Source of the DNA: Microthrixaceae bacterium
GTDB lineage: Bacteria; Actinomycetota; Acidimicrobiia; Acidimicrobiales; Acidimicrobilacustridaceae
Length of the DNA: 6,037 bases
Assembly (NCBI GenBank): GCA_023264915.1
Contig: JAHFUU010000176.1
Location: forward strand, 1 to 6,037
Direction: 5' to 3'
The translations under genes and the position numbers were made by a program. This document shows, in pieces, positions 1 to 5,132 of the stretch; within the stretch, counting starts at the first letter, position 1; each line of letters opens with the position of its first letter. Under the pieces are notes generated by a model that saw nothing but the letters and a program-made list of their open reading frames with translations, was not told the origin of the DNA and searched no databases.

Positions 1-167
1 CTCGTCAACCAATGACGCCTCGCCGCGCTCGATGACGGCCCACACCGTTCGACGCGGTGCTCCGCCAGAAGTCGTCGCTGGCCAGCAGCCGGTACACGCA
101 GCGCATCTCGCAGGATGAAGTCACCGCGTTCCTTGACCGGCTCGCACAGCTCGGCGAGAAGCGAAGG
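1..167 (+). pseudogene. Remnant of a PIN-domain toxin gene (putative), frameshifted and truncated
   Basis: Two short reading frames joined by one base shift resemble the middle of VapC-like PIN-family toxins (the 'putative toxin component, PIN family' group). In the frame starting at base 2, residues SPRSMTAH (bases 20-43) recall the family's SPxLLxEL stretch. After a shift near base 47, the frame read from base 48 gives FDAVLRQK, then RISQDEVTAFLDRLAQLGE, like the family's xxVLRRPK followed by a helix of the type 'ls-eEv-aFl-lL-lge'. Codons here favour G or C at third positions. The second frame is closed by TGA at 33-35 on its 5' side, and similarity fades after base 167. The N-terminal catalytic Asp region would lie outside the window, and the C-terminal acidic residues are missing, so no active nuclease could be made. 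No antitoxin gene is visible. Identification is by eye from short motifs and is tentative; an antisense gene or chance frame is the alternative. Confidence 0.35.
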
Positions 168-195
168 GTCGCCCTTTCGGGCGGGACGGGAGTGG

Positions 196-201
196 TACCG
201 T
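196..201 (+). promoter_or_regulatory. -10 box of a leaderless promoter for the AhpD-like gene
   Basis: TACCGT fits the actinobacterial -10 pattern TAnnnT and lies exactly six bases before the ATG at 208, which would place transcription start at or next to the A of the start codon. The same hexamer at the same distance precedes the XRE gene on the other strand. No good -35 box or Shine-Dalgarno sequence is seen, which is usual for leaderless genes in this phylum. The role is inferred from pattern and position. Confidence 0.5.
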
Positions 202-207
202 GCGCCG

Positions 208-753
208 ATGGCCCCGGAAGTCCATGTGCCGACGGACGGGGAGCTGGCCCCTGAGATGGTGGCCAGGCTGGCGGTCCTACCACCTCTCAACGTCCACCGC
301 TTCTTGGCGTTGGTGCCGAGCTGCTTCGAAGGCTGGCAGGACCTCCTCGGGGGGATATATGCAGCGGGCCTCGACCCGCAGCTGCGAGAGACCGTGATCT
401 GCCGGGTGGGGGCGAGGGCCGGTTGTGAGTACGAGCTGTTCCAGCACAGGGTACTTGCCGAGCAGAACGGCATCACCGAGGCAGCGCTGGACATGATCCT
501 CAACTCCGAGGAGGTGCAGGGGCTAGGCGAGGACGCTGATCTGCTGTGCCGGGTCGCCGACGAGATGCACGGCGGCGGACCCCTCACCGACCCCACGTTC
601 CAGCGGTTCATTTCCCGCTTCGACGAGCACACCGCCATGGCCTGGCTGATGCTCATCGGGCACTACGCGTGCGTTGTCCGAGTTCTGAACGGGGCGCGGG
701 TGCCATTGGAGGATTCACCACCGCTTCGTGGCGCCGGGTCGCCACAGGGCTGA
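208..753 (+). CDS. Carboxymuconolactone decarboxylase / AhpD-like family protein
   Basis: A 181-residue protein of the CMD/AhpD-like all-helical superfamily, soluble and probably cytoplasmic. The N-terminal segment (ELAPEMVARLAVLPPLNVHRFLA, split here as ELAPEMV then PPLNVHRF, about residues 12-34) matches the usual lead-in of actinobacterial members. The active-site block follows at residues 59-80, with E61, C73 and H80 spaced as the proton-relay Glu, first Cys and His of AhpD. The second Cys of the AhpD CxxC pair is replaced by E76 (CEYE), so the dithiol peroxidase chemistry of true AhpD is unlikely. Such one-Cys members are common and mostly uncharacterised; decarboxylase, hydrolase or redox roles cannot be told apart here. 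An in-frame ATG exists at 115, but 208 was chosen because TACCGT sits six bases upstream and homology begins near this point. The last dozen residues (SPPLRGAGSPQG) look like an unstructured tail. It has its own transcript and is separated by 270 bp from the next operon. Confidence 0.87.
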   Translation: MAPEVHVPTDGELAPEMVARLAVLPPLNVHRFLALVPSCFEGWQDLLGGIYAAGLDPQLRETVICRVGARAGCEYELFQHRVLAEQNGITEAALDMILNSEEVQGLGEDADLLCRVADEMHGGGPLTDPTFQRFISRFDEHTAMAWLMLIGHYACVVRVLNGARVPLEDSPPLRGAGSPQG

Positions 754-931
754 GGGCGGTGTCCGGCGAGATCGCGGAAGCGGGGGACGGCGCCGAGGCC
801 GTGCCGGGAGACTCTCCCATCCGTGCTGCAATCGCAGGAGCCTTCTGACGCGCCCGGGGTCCTGTCGCCACGAGCACTCGAGGGCTCTCCCGTGACGTCC
901 AGTAACGCCCCAGCACCTCAAGGCATGGATT

Positions 932-957
932 CGAGGTTGCGCAACCTCGGGGGGGGG
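932..957. promoter_or_regulatory. Perfect 18-bp palindrome plus G9 tract, probable operator of the downstream operon
   Basis: CGAGGTTGCGCAACCTCG (932-949) is a perfect dyad with 9-bp half-sites. Its last G starts a run of nine Gs (949-957), directly followed by the -10-like TACCGT at 958-963. If that hexamer is the -10 box, the palindrome covers roughly positions -38 to -21 and the -35 region, the usual place for a dimeric repressor. As RNA it could form a 7-bp stem with a GCGC loop, so a terminator for the AhpD-like gene is the alternative, although no U tract follows. An ACCTC at 915-919 could also pair with the left arm in competition. The symmetry is seen directly; the function is inferred. 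Confidence 0.5.
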
Positions 958-963
958 TACCGT
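958..963 (+). promoter_or_regulatory. Candidate -10 box of the four-gene operon
   Basis: TACCGT matches TAnnnT and is identical to the -10 boxes proposed for the other two transcripts in this window. No start codon follows at six bases, so this transcript would begin near base 970 and carry a leader of about 54 bases with the Shine-Dalgarno sequence at 1010-1014. The only -35-like element, TTGCGC at 938-943 inside the palindrome, is 14 bases away, shorter than ideal. This is a moderate to weak call. Confidence 0.35.
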
Positions 964-1009
964 GATCGCGTAACCAGAGACTAGGTCACCCGGGGCTATG
1001 AGGCGGTTG

Positions 1010-1014
1010 GGAGG
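1010..1014 (+). promoter_or_regulatory. Ribosome binding site selecting the TTG start at 1024
   Basis: GGAGG, within GGGAGGG (1009-1015), lies nine bases before the TTG at 1024. It supports this rare start codon over the in-frame GTG at 1045, which has only GAGG seven bases upstream. Starting at 1024 also gives the signal peptide a basic residue (Arg4) ahead of its hydrophobic core; starting at 1045 would not. Confidence 0.6.
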
Positions 1015-1023
1015 GATCTCAGG

Positions 1024-2325
1024 TTGGACTCACGAGGTGCAGCGGTGGTAACTGCGATCTCCACGCTGGCTGTGGGGTCGGTGCATCTGGTGTGGCCCGC
1101 GCCGGCGGCCGCGATGAACCCCACCGGTGAAGGCGAGTGCAGCTGGGTGGCATCTCGGCTTCAAGCCGGCCTTCCGGTGAGGTACTGGCTGGCCACCCCG
1201 GAGCAGTGGCACCCCGACTCGAAGAGCCAGATGGAGTCGCGGATCGACCAGTGGAGCAAGCTCCCCAACTCGCTGATCCCCTGGAAGGATGCCAAGGGAG
1301 AGCCGTTCGTCACCTTCGAGCCGGTCGACTCAGGCCCAGCCGACGTCCTGGTTGAGCTGGACTCGCGCCTCGCTCATGGCAACGGGTGGACGGCTTGCGA
1401 CAGCAACGGGATCCTGCACGTCTACCTAGCGCACCAAGATGCGACAGACTCCGCTTTTGCCCCGTCGGCTGCGGGCGCGGCGGCGCATGAGTTCGGGCAT
1501 GTGATCTCTGGTGGCGGGGTAGGGGCCGCTGACCACACCAGCGGGCTCAACTCGAACTCGGGTTCGTTGAGCACGCCGCCGCTGTTGACGACCTGTGGCC
1601 CGAAGGAGGCCTCGACGGTCGCGAACGATGACCGGTCCTTCCAGCAGTTCTTCGACTTCCGGGCGCCGAACAACAGGTCTGTGACACACAACGTCGGGTT
1701 CGAGAACACATTTGACGGGTGGAAGGCTCCGGGAGCGGCTGTGTTCGCGGTGCAGATGTCTGGCAGCAACACCGGGCAGAGGCACGCGGCGTGGCAACCC
1801 GCGAACGCTGATCAGGTGCTCGTGCCGATCCATCGGGTGAACGTGAGCTGGCGCCCGCAGAACGCCGACGACTACCCGGGCTTCCAGCCAAGTGGGATGT
1901 TCCGCAACAGCTCGGCCAACCCCGTGACCCTCCGGCTGACCACCCGCGTGCGTGGCATCCGGTGGGGTTCGCCGGACACCTTCAGCCCCGATTCCAAGTG
2001 CAGCGAGATAGATCCTGGTACAGGCCAACCCAGAGGGGTCGCGCAGTACCCAGACGGCCAGAACCACAACATCCGCGCGAACGTAACGGATTGGCATTGG
2101 GCGTTCGCTGACGTGGAGGTCGGCGTCGGCGACACGTGGACCCCCGGATCAGGCGCGTGGATGTTCCCGGACACGATATGTGAGCAAGGAGCGGCCTACC
2201 TGTCCTGTGATTGGCAGGCCGTCGACACGACTTTCGATCTGAAGATGATGAGTCCGGCGACCGAGTCGGTGCACATCGACGATCTGGAGATGCGGGTCCA
2301 TGAATGCCCAGGATGCATCGGCTAG
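1024..2325 (+). CDS. Secreted HExxH metalloprotease-like protein with C-terminal jelly-roll-like domain
   Basis: A 433-residue protein starting at TTG. Residues 1-30 form a Sec-type signal peptide: Arg4, a hydrophobic core at about 6-24, and an AAA cleavage site after residue 30. The middle contains HEFGHVISGGGVGAADH (155-171), a zincin motif with two His ligands (H155, H159) and the catalytic Glu (E156). In metzincins and matrixins the third ligand is six residues after the second His; here that position is Gly, and D170 or H171 would have to serve. The following segment with NSNSGSLS and later NDDRSF recalls the matrixin 'SGSxM' and 'DDxxAI' regions, but the Met-turn methionine is missing. 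Residues from about 223 begin with NVGFENTFDGW and end with HIDDLEM (417-423), the typical first and last strands of carbohydrate-binding or galactose-binding jelly rolls. Cysteines at 39 and in TACD, TTCG, SKCS, TICE, LSCD and CPGC suggest disulfides outside the cell. It is first in the operon, and its 3' end overlaps the lipoprotein gene by 26 bp. Peptidase activity is inferred; a catalytically altered binding protein is possible. Confidence 0.75.
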   Translation: MDSRGAAVVTAISTLAVGSVHLVWPAPAAAMNPTGEGECSWVASRLQAGLPVRYWLATPEQWHPDSKSQMESRIDQWSKLPNSLIPWKDAKGEPFVTFEPVDSGPADVLVELDSRLAHGNGWTACDSNGILHVYLAHQDATDSAFAPSAAGAAAHEFGHVISGGGVGAADHTSGLNSNSGSLSTPPLLTTCGPKEASTVANDDRSFQQFFDFRAPNNRSVTHNVGFENTFDGWKAPGAAVFAVQMSGSNTGQRHAAWQPANADQVLVPIHRVNVSWRPQNADDYPGFQPSGMFRNSSANPVTLRLTTRVRGIRWGSPDTFSPDSKCSEIDPGTGQPRGVAQYPDGQNHNIRANVTDWHWAFADVEVGVGDTWTPGSGAWMFPDTICEQGAAYLSCDWQAVDTTFDLKMMSPATESVHIDDLEMRVHECPGCIG

Positions 2326-3430
2326 ACCCGTGATGGGCGGCATCAACCGGGTGCTGGCCTTCGGCTTGGCTGTCGGGCTCTTGGTGTCCGGGTGCGGGGA
2401 GCGCTCGGGCGTCGAGTCGAGGGCGAGTGCGGGCTCGTCGGCACCCACCAGTGGGCAGGACTGGGATCGGGAGCTCGCGCGCTGCCGAGCGGACGGCAAG
2501 GCAGAGCCGGGGGAGCACTCAGCCCTGTATGGTGATGTGGCATGGCTGGTGGCCGGCGCGGATTCTGCCAGTGAGCTCACGGCAGCCTACGGGGGCGGAG
2601 GCGAAACGGACTTCTTCGAGTTCTCGGAGATCCCAGGGATGTCGGTTTTCCCAGGAGACTTCGGTGGTGAGCGGTTCATCATGCCGGCGCCCACGGCGAC
2701 TTTGATTCGCGGCGAGGCGCCGCGCTTTGAGAGGGTCTTCCTGTCGGTGCACAAGGCGAACTCTCACAGGCAGGTGATGTTGGGTTACGCCATCGGGTTG
2801 CGGGCTGATGGGTTGGTGCAGCCCATGCACAGCTGCATCTACACCGCGGAGTCGTTGTTTCAGACGGCCGACAGGATGATCGCGCATGGGGAGCTGGCTT
2901 CGCGGGCAGACCTGTTCGAGCGGCTCGCGGATCCGGCCCGGTTCGCGGCGACGGTCGCCGCGTACGACAAGGTCGACTCCGAACCACGCGGGACGGTCAC
3001 CTCCAGCATGCCGTTGCCGATGATCCCGTGGGCCGAGCGGCCACCCGAGGCCAGGTCGGTACAGGACGAGCCGGCGGTCATGTACTCGATGATCCGGGTC
3101 GACCTGGTCATCGAGATACCGGAAGCCTGGACGAAGCTGCGGGGCTACGGGATCTGCACCCGCACCTCGATCGGCCATAACGGGTGCTTGAGCCTTGGCA
3201 AGGCGGGGGTGAGAGGCACTGTCTCCTATGGCAGGCCGGGTGAGGACATCGAGATCTTCCTGGGCAACGGCCAGGCGATCGAGAAGAGCTATGTCGGGAC
3301 CCTCGGCAAGGTCCCGTCCGGGTCCATCGTCAGGGGTGCAACCCTCAACCTGGTCGTGCGCCCAGACAAGGTGAGCATCTCGGATCCTCAGGGCCTGATC
3401 GGTCCTGACACGGTCACCGTCCGGGAGTGA
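2300..3430 (+). CDS. Lipoprotein of unknown function
   Basis: A 376-residue protein with a lipoprotein signal peptide: Arg17, hydrophobic core at 18-29, and lipobox VSGC with the acylated cysteine at residue 32, so it should be anchored on the outer face of the cytoplasmic membrane. A Ser/Gly-rich linker follows (about 33-52). I do not recognise the mature domain. Its first part is mixed helical; the end (about 270-376) alternates short hydrophobic strands and turns, suggesting a beta-rich domain. Four further cysteines occur (RCRAD, HSCIY, GICTR, NGCLS), the last two only about ten residues apart and possibly paired. The ATG at 2300 is chosen because GGAG lies ten bases upstream (2286-2289). 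GTG at 2330 and ATG at 2333 would still keep the signal peptide, give a more usual short n-region, and remove the overlap with the upstream gene. It is probably translated by coupling with the secreted HExxH protein, hinting that the two meet at the cell surface. Confidence 0.8.
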   Translation: MNAQDASARPVMGGINRVLAFGLAVGLLVSGCGERSGVESRASAGSSAPTSGQDWDRELARCRADGKAEPGEHSALYGDVAWLVAGADSASELTAAYGGGGETDFFEFSEIPGMSVFPGDFGGERFIMPAPTATLIRGEAPRFERVFLSVHKANSHRQVMLGYAIGLRADGLVQPMHSCIYTAESLFQTADRMIAHGELASRADLFERLADPARFAATVAAYDKVDSEPRGTVTSSMPLPMIPWAERPPEARSVQDEPAVMYSMIRVDLVIEIPEAWTKLRGYGICTRTSIGHNGCLSLGKAGVRGTVSYGRPGEDIEIFLGNGQAIEKSYVGTLGKVPSGSIVRGATLNLVVRPDKVSISDPQGLIGPDTVTVRE

Positions 3431-3436
3431 CCGGTT

Positions 3437-4147
3437 GTGGTGCATCCGCCAGCGATGGAGCGAGCGATCTCTGAGGGCGGGCCTTCATCGGTTGGCGAGG
3501 GGCCTGAGGGTCTTAGGGGCGCGTGGGGTGCGTCACTTCAAGGCGAGCGTGTGCTGTTGAGGCCTATCCACCCCCAGGACTACCCTGCGCTGTTCGAGAT
3601 CGAGACCGGGCCGTTCCTCGGCACGACGTGGCGACAGCGAGGCGCGACCCCCAGCTACGAGCGGTTCGTGGCGAGCCTGTTCGAGGGCGTGCTGGCTCAA
3701 TACATCGTGGTCTCGCGCAGGACTTCGACACCTCGTGGGTACGTGACCCTCTACAACGCGAACCTGGGAGCTGGGTGGGCCTATGTAGCGGCAGCGAAGT
3801 TCGACCACGAAGACCGTTCGGGTGAGATCCTTCTCGGCGCCGCGCTGCTGATCGACTACGCGTTCGAGGGGTGGCAGATCCACAAGCTCTACGCGGAGGT
3901 CTCTGGCCACAACATCGGTGGGTTCCAGTCGATGATCGGGCGTGTGTTCGTAGAAGAGGCCCGACTCACAGAGCACGAGTACTGGGGTGGATGCCGGTGG
4001 GACTCCCACATTCTCGCGGTGAGCCGCGAGCGATGGTCGAGGTGGCGCCGGGTCGTGATCGGCCACGTCAAGGGGGAACGCTTTCGGCAGTCGGGCGATC
4101 AGGCGCTTTCGTCGAGGGAGTGGTTCGGTGCTACCTCTGCTGAGTGA
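3437..4147 (+). CDS. GNAT family acyltransferase (RimJ/RimL-like fold)
   Basis: A 236-residue protein whose GNAT domain spans about residues 34-190. The domain opens with SLQGERVLLRPIHPQD (33-48), the typical first strand of RimJ/RimL-like enzymes. Core strand 4 is around GWAYVAAAKF (113-122). The acyl-CoA pyrophosphate loop region is RSGEILLGAA (127-136), a loose version of the Q/RxxGxG/A motif, leading into LLIDYAF and the strand HKLYAEVSGHN (149-159), as in family members. There is no signal peptide, so it should be cytoplasmic. A 30-residue lead and a basic C-terminal tail (RWRRVVIGHVKGERFR and beyond) extend past the domain. GTG at 3437 is chosen because GGGAG (3423-3427) lies nine bases upstream; ATG at 3455 is an alternative. 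It starts six bases after the lipoprotein gene and overlaps the acyl carrier protein gene by 20 bp. This suggests an acyl group passed to or from that carrier rather than ribosomal protein acetylation. The substrate is unknown. Confidence 0.83.
   Translation: MVHPPAMERAISEGGPSSVGEGPEGLRGAWGASLQGERVLLRPIHPQDYPALFEIETGPFLGTTWRQRGATPSYERFVASLFEGVLAQYIVVSRRTSTPRGYVTLYNANLGAGWAYVAAAKFDHEDRSGEILLGAALLIDYAFEGWQIHKLYAEVSGHNIGGFQSMIGRVFVEEARLTEHEYWGGCRWDSHILAVSRERWSRWRRVVIGHVKGERFRQSGDQALSSREWFGATSAE
4114..4120 (+). promoter_or_regulatory. Ribosome binding site for the ACP gene
   Basis: GAGGGAG lies seven bases before the GTG at 4128, inside the 3' end of the GNAT gene. It fixes the carrier protein start at this GTG and implies coupled translation of the pair. 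Confidence 0.65.
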
Positions 4148-4385
4148 GGGCGAGTTCTACCGGGCCCTCGACGCGGAGTTCGGGGATCTTCACCCGCCTG
4201 GCACCTTCAATCGGGAAGCCCGGCTGGTGGATGACCTGCACCTTGACTCGCTCGACCTCCTGCGGCTCACGATCTTCGTCGAATCGCTCGCTCCGATCGA
4301 GCTACCCGAGCAGATGGACCCCGCCGATGTCACGGTCGGTGACCTCTACCACTACTACTTCACGCTCGGTGCCCACCATGGTTGA
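4128..4385 (+). CDS. Stand-alone acyl carrier protein (phosphopantetheine-binding)
   Basis: An 85-residue acidic protein, the usual ACP length. LVDDLHLDSLDLLRL (33-47) contains the DSL attachment motif; Ser41 would receive the 4'-phosphopantetheine arm. The final helix segment ADVTVGDLYHYY (about 67-78) is also typical of the family. It should be cytoplasmic and carry an acyl thioester. It differs from a housekeeping fatty-acid ACP by context: no fabD, fabF or other fatty-acid synthesis genes are near. Instead it overlaps the GNAT gene by 20 bp and ends an operon that begins with exported proteins. It could receive an acyl group from the GNAT enzyme, as in GNAT-type loading of some polyketide carriers, or supply one to it, as for N-acyl amino acid synthases of the FeeM type. 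Neither can be decided from sequence. A peptidyl carrier role is less likely given the acidic ACP-like helix II. The family call is firm and the pathway is unknown. Confidence 0.9.
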   Translation: MLPLLSEGEFYRALDAEFGDLHPPGTFNREARLVDDLHLDSLDLLRLTIFVESLAPIELPEQMDPADVTVGDLYHYYFTLGAHHG

Positions 4386-4690
4386 GAGCTGGAGCCGACC
4401 TGAGACCATGCCCACAGCGAGCGTTGACTGCGGAGCGTGCAAGGGCGGCGCTGCAACACCGTTCCCAACACGAACGGCGCCTCCACCGAATGGGTCGTGC
4501 ACCACTACCCCAACGACTGGTAACGCGTCTGCTCGTGGGGCGACACCAACGCTCACCAGCGGGTGCCGCGCCACACCGGGAACTACGCATGGAGTTGGCC
4601 TGAGCCCCGAACGCGCCGGTAGATCCGGCCACGTCCACCGTCGCATCCGGAGGGGAGCAGCCAAGCGTTGGCCGGAACGAGCTGTCGCCT
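4386..4690. other. Intergenic region between convergent genes
   Basis: This stretch separates the 3' ends of the ACP gene and the minus-strand XRE gene. No intact gene is supported. It holds a probable gene remnant in its centre (4428-4622) and only short hairpins, with no U-rich intrinsic terminator for either side. Confidence 0.6.
4428..4622 (+). pseudogene. Probable remnant of an unrecognised gene, interrupted by TAA
   Basis: One plus-strand frame reads TVPNTNGASTEWVVHHYPNDW (4458-4520), then TAA (4521-4523), then RVCSWGDTNAHQR and HTGNYAWSWPEP up to TAG at 4620-4622. Third codon positions are nearly all G or C apart from the TAA codon, and the rich mix of Trp, Tyr, His and Asn is unlike the Arg/Pro/Ala-rich shadow frames of GC-rich DNA. 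Both features suggest real former coding sequence, probably the C-terminal end of a protein. No start codon with a ribosome binding site precedes it, and the frame is closed by TGA at 4425-4427. I do not recognise the family. A sequencing error at the TAA codon or readthrough would be alternatives to decay. Confidence 0.35.
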
Positions 4691-5053
4691 TCAGCTGGTG
4701 TAGGACCGGTAGACCGCGAGGAGGCTCTCGCGCTGATCGTCGGTGAGGTTGGGGTCTTGCCTGATGGCGGCCTCGGTGTCTGGAAGGCGGGGCTCACCGT
4801 TCTCGCCCTCTGCCTCGAGAAGTCCGGCTCGCACCAGCAGGGTCTCGAACGAGAGGTTCAGTGCTATGGCTATCGACTTGAGCACCCTCACCGAGGGTTG
4901 GTGCAGCCCTCGCTCGATCTGGCTCAGGTAGGGGTTCGAGACGTCTGTTGCGTCAGCCAGGTCCCGCAGCGACATCTGCGCGGCCTTCCGCTGGTTGCGT
5001 ATGAACTCTCCCAGCGTCTTGAACTGGTCGCGCACTGCATCATCGGCCGCCAT
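4691..5053 (-). CDS. XRE-family helix-turn-helix transcriptional regulator
   Basis: A 120-residue DNA-binding protein. The HTH_3/Cro-C1-like domain covers about residues 11-73: LGEFIRNQRKAAQMSLRDLA, then TDVSNPYLSQIERGL, with the recognition helix at about 40-48 and the conserved LSQIERG. The C-terminal part (LLEAEGENGEPRLPDTEAAI and on) is acidic and short, with a final helix ending in LLAVYRSYTS; no sensor domain is evident. The SNPYLSQIERGL...PSVRVL pattern recalls a subgroup of actinobacterial regulators that includes mycobacterial Rv0474, from memory. It lies 79 bp downstream of the cation transporter gene on the same strand. ATG at 5053 is preceded by TACCGT six bases upstream and no Shine-Dalgarno sequence, so a leaderless transcript is likely. 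The upstream 11-bp repeat array may be its own operator. It runs convergent to the four-gene operon. Confidence 0.9.
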   Translation of the reverse strand: MAADDAVRDQFKTLGEFIRNQRKAAQMSLRDLADATDVSNPYLSQIERGLHQPSVRVLKSIAIALNLSFETLLVRAGLLEAEGENGEPRLPDTEAAIRQDPNLTDDQRESLLAVYRSYTS

Positions 5054-5059
5054 GGGTCA

Positions 5060-5065
5060 ACGGTA
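5060..5065 (-). promoter_or_regulatory. -10 box of a leaderless promoter for the XRE regulator
   Basis: Read on the minus strand, TACCGT is followed by six bases and then the ATG at 5053, the same arrangement as in front of the AhpD-like gene. A weak -35-like TTCCGA lies 19 bases upstream within the nearest copy of the 11-bp repeat, so a protein bound to the array would touch the promoter. The role is inferred from spacing and pattern. Confidence 0.5.
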
Positions 5066-5082
5066 GTGCGTTCAGGAGACAC

Positions 5083-5132
5083 CATCGGAACCCCATCGGA
5101 ACCCCATCGGAACCCCATCGGAACCCCATCGG
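5083..5132. repeat. Tandem 11-bp repeat array, 4.5 copies (CATCGGAACCC)
   Basis: CATCGGAACCC occurs four times without a mismatch (5083-5126), followed by a partial CATCGG (5127-5132), so CATCGG recurs at 5083, 5094, 5105, 5116 and 5127. The array starts 29 bases upstream of the XRE start codon and its other end directly abuts the transporter's stop codon. A spacing of 11 bp puts each copy on nearly the same face of the helix, as in operators or iterons that bind several protein units. A slippage-prone minisatellite with no function is the alternative. The repeat is not a multiple of three and is not translated as part of either gene. Confidence 0.9.

Noticed and set aside
806..818. GGGAG-ACT-CTCCC hairpin as a terminator of the AhpD-like gene
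   Set aside because: Only a 5-bp stem with a 3-base loop and no following T tract; common by chance in GC-rich DNA.
759..848. A 29-codon GTG-started frame just after the AhpD-like gene
   Set aside because: It is Ala/Gly/Glu-rich with good third positions but too short, has no clear ribosome binding site and no recognisable family.
1426..2097. A 223-codon open frame on the minus strand opposite the HExxH protein gene
   Set aside because: Composition is Arg/Pro/His-rich with no motif; the plus frame has a signal peptide, zinc motif and jelly-roll ends.
2519..3445. A 308-codon open frame on the minus strand opposite the lipoprotein gene
   Set aside because: It is rich in Arg, His, Pro and Asp with no recognisable domain, and its length is explained by the G/C third-position bias of the plus-strand gene, which has a lipobox, a ribosome binding site and operon position.
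4302..4664. A 120-codon minus-strand frame over the ACP 3' end and the intergenic region
   Set aside because: It overlaps a firm ACP gene, has low-complexity Val/Gly/Pro composition, no ribosome binding site and no known motif.
4615..4696. Short hairpins GCCGG-N5-CCGGC (4615-4629) and AGCTG-N7-CAGCT (4680-4696) as terminators between the convergent genes
   Set aside because: Stems of five pairs without T tracts are not distinguishable from chance, though their placement between convergent genes is suggestive.
5083..5132. The 11-bp array as a CRISPR array
   Set aside because: There are no spacers: units are directly contiguous, far shorter than CRISPR repeats, and no cas genes are present.
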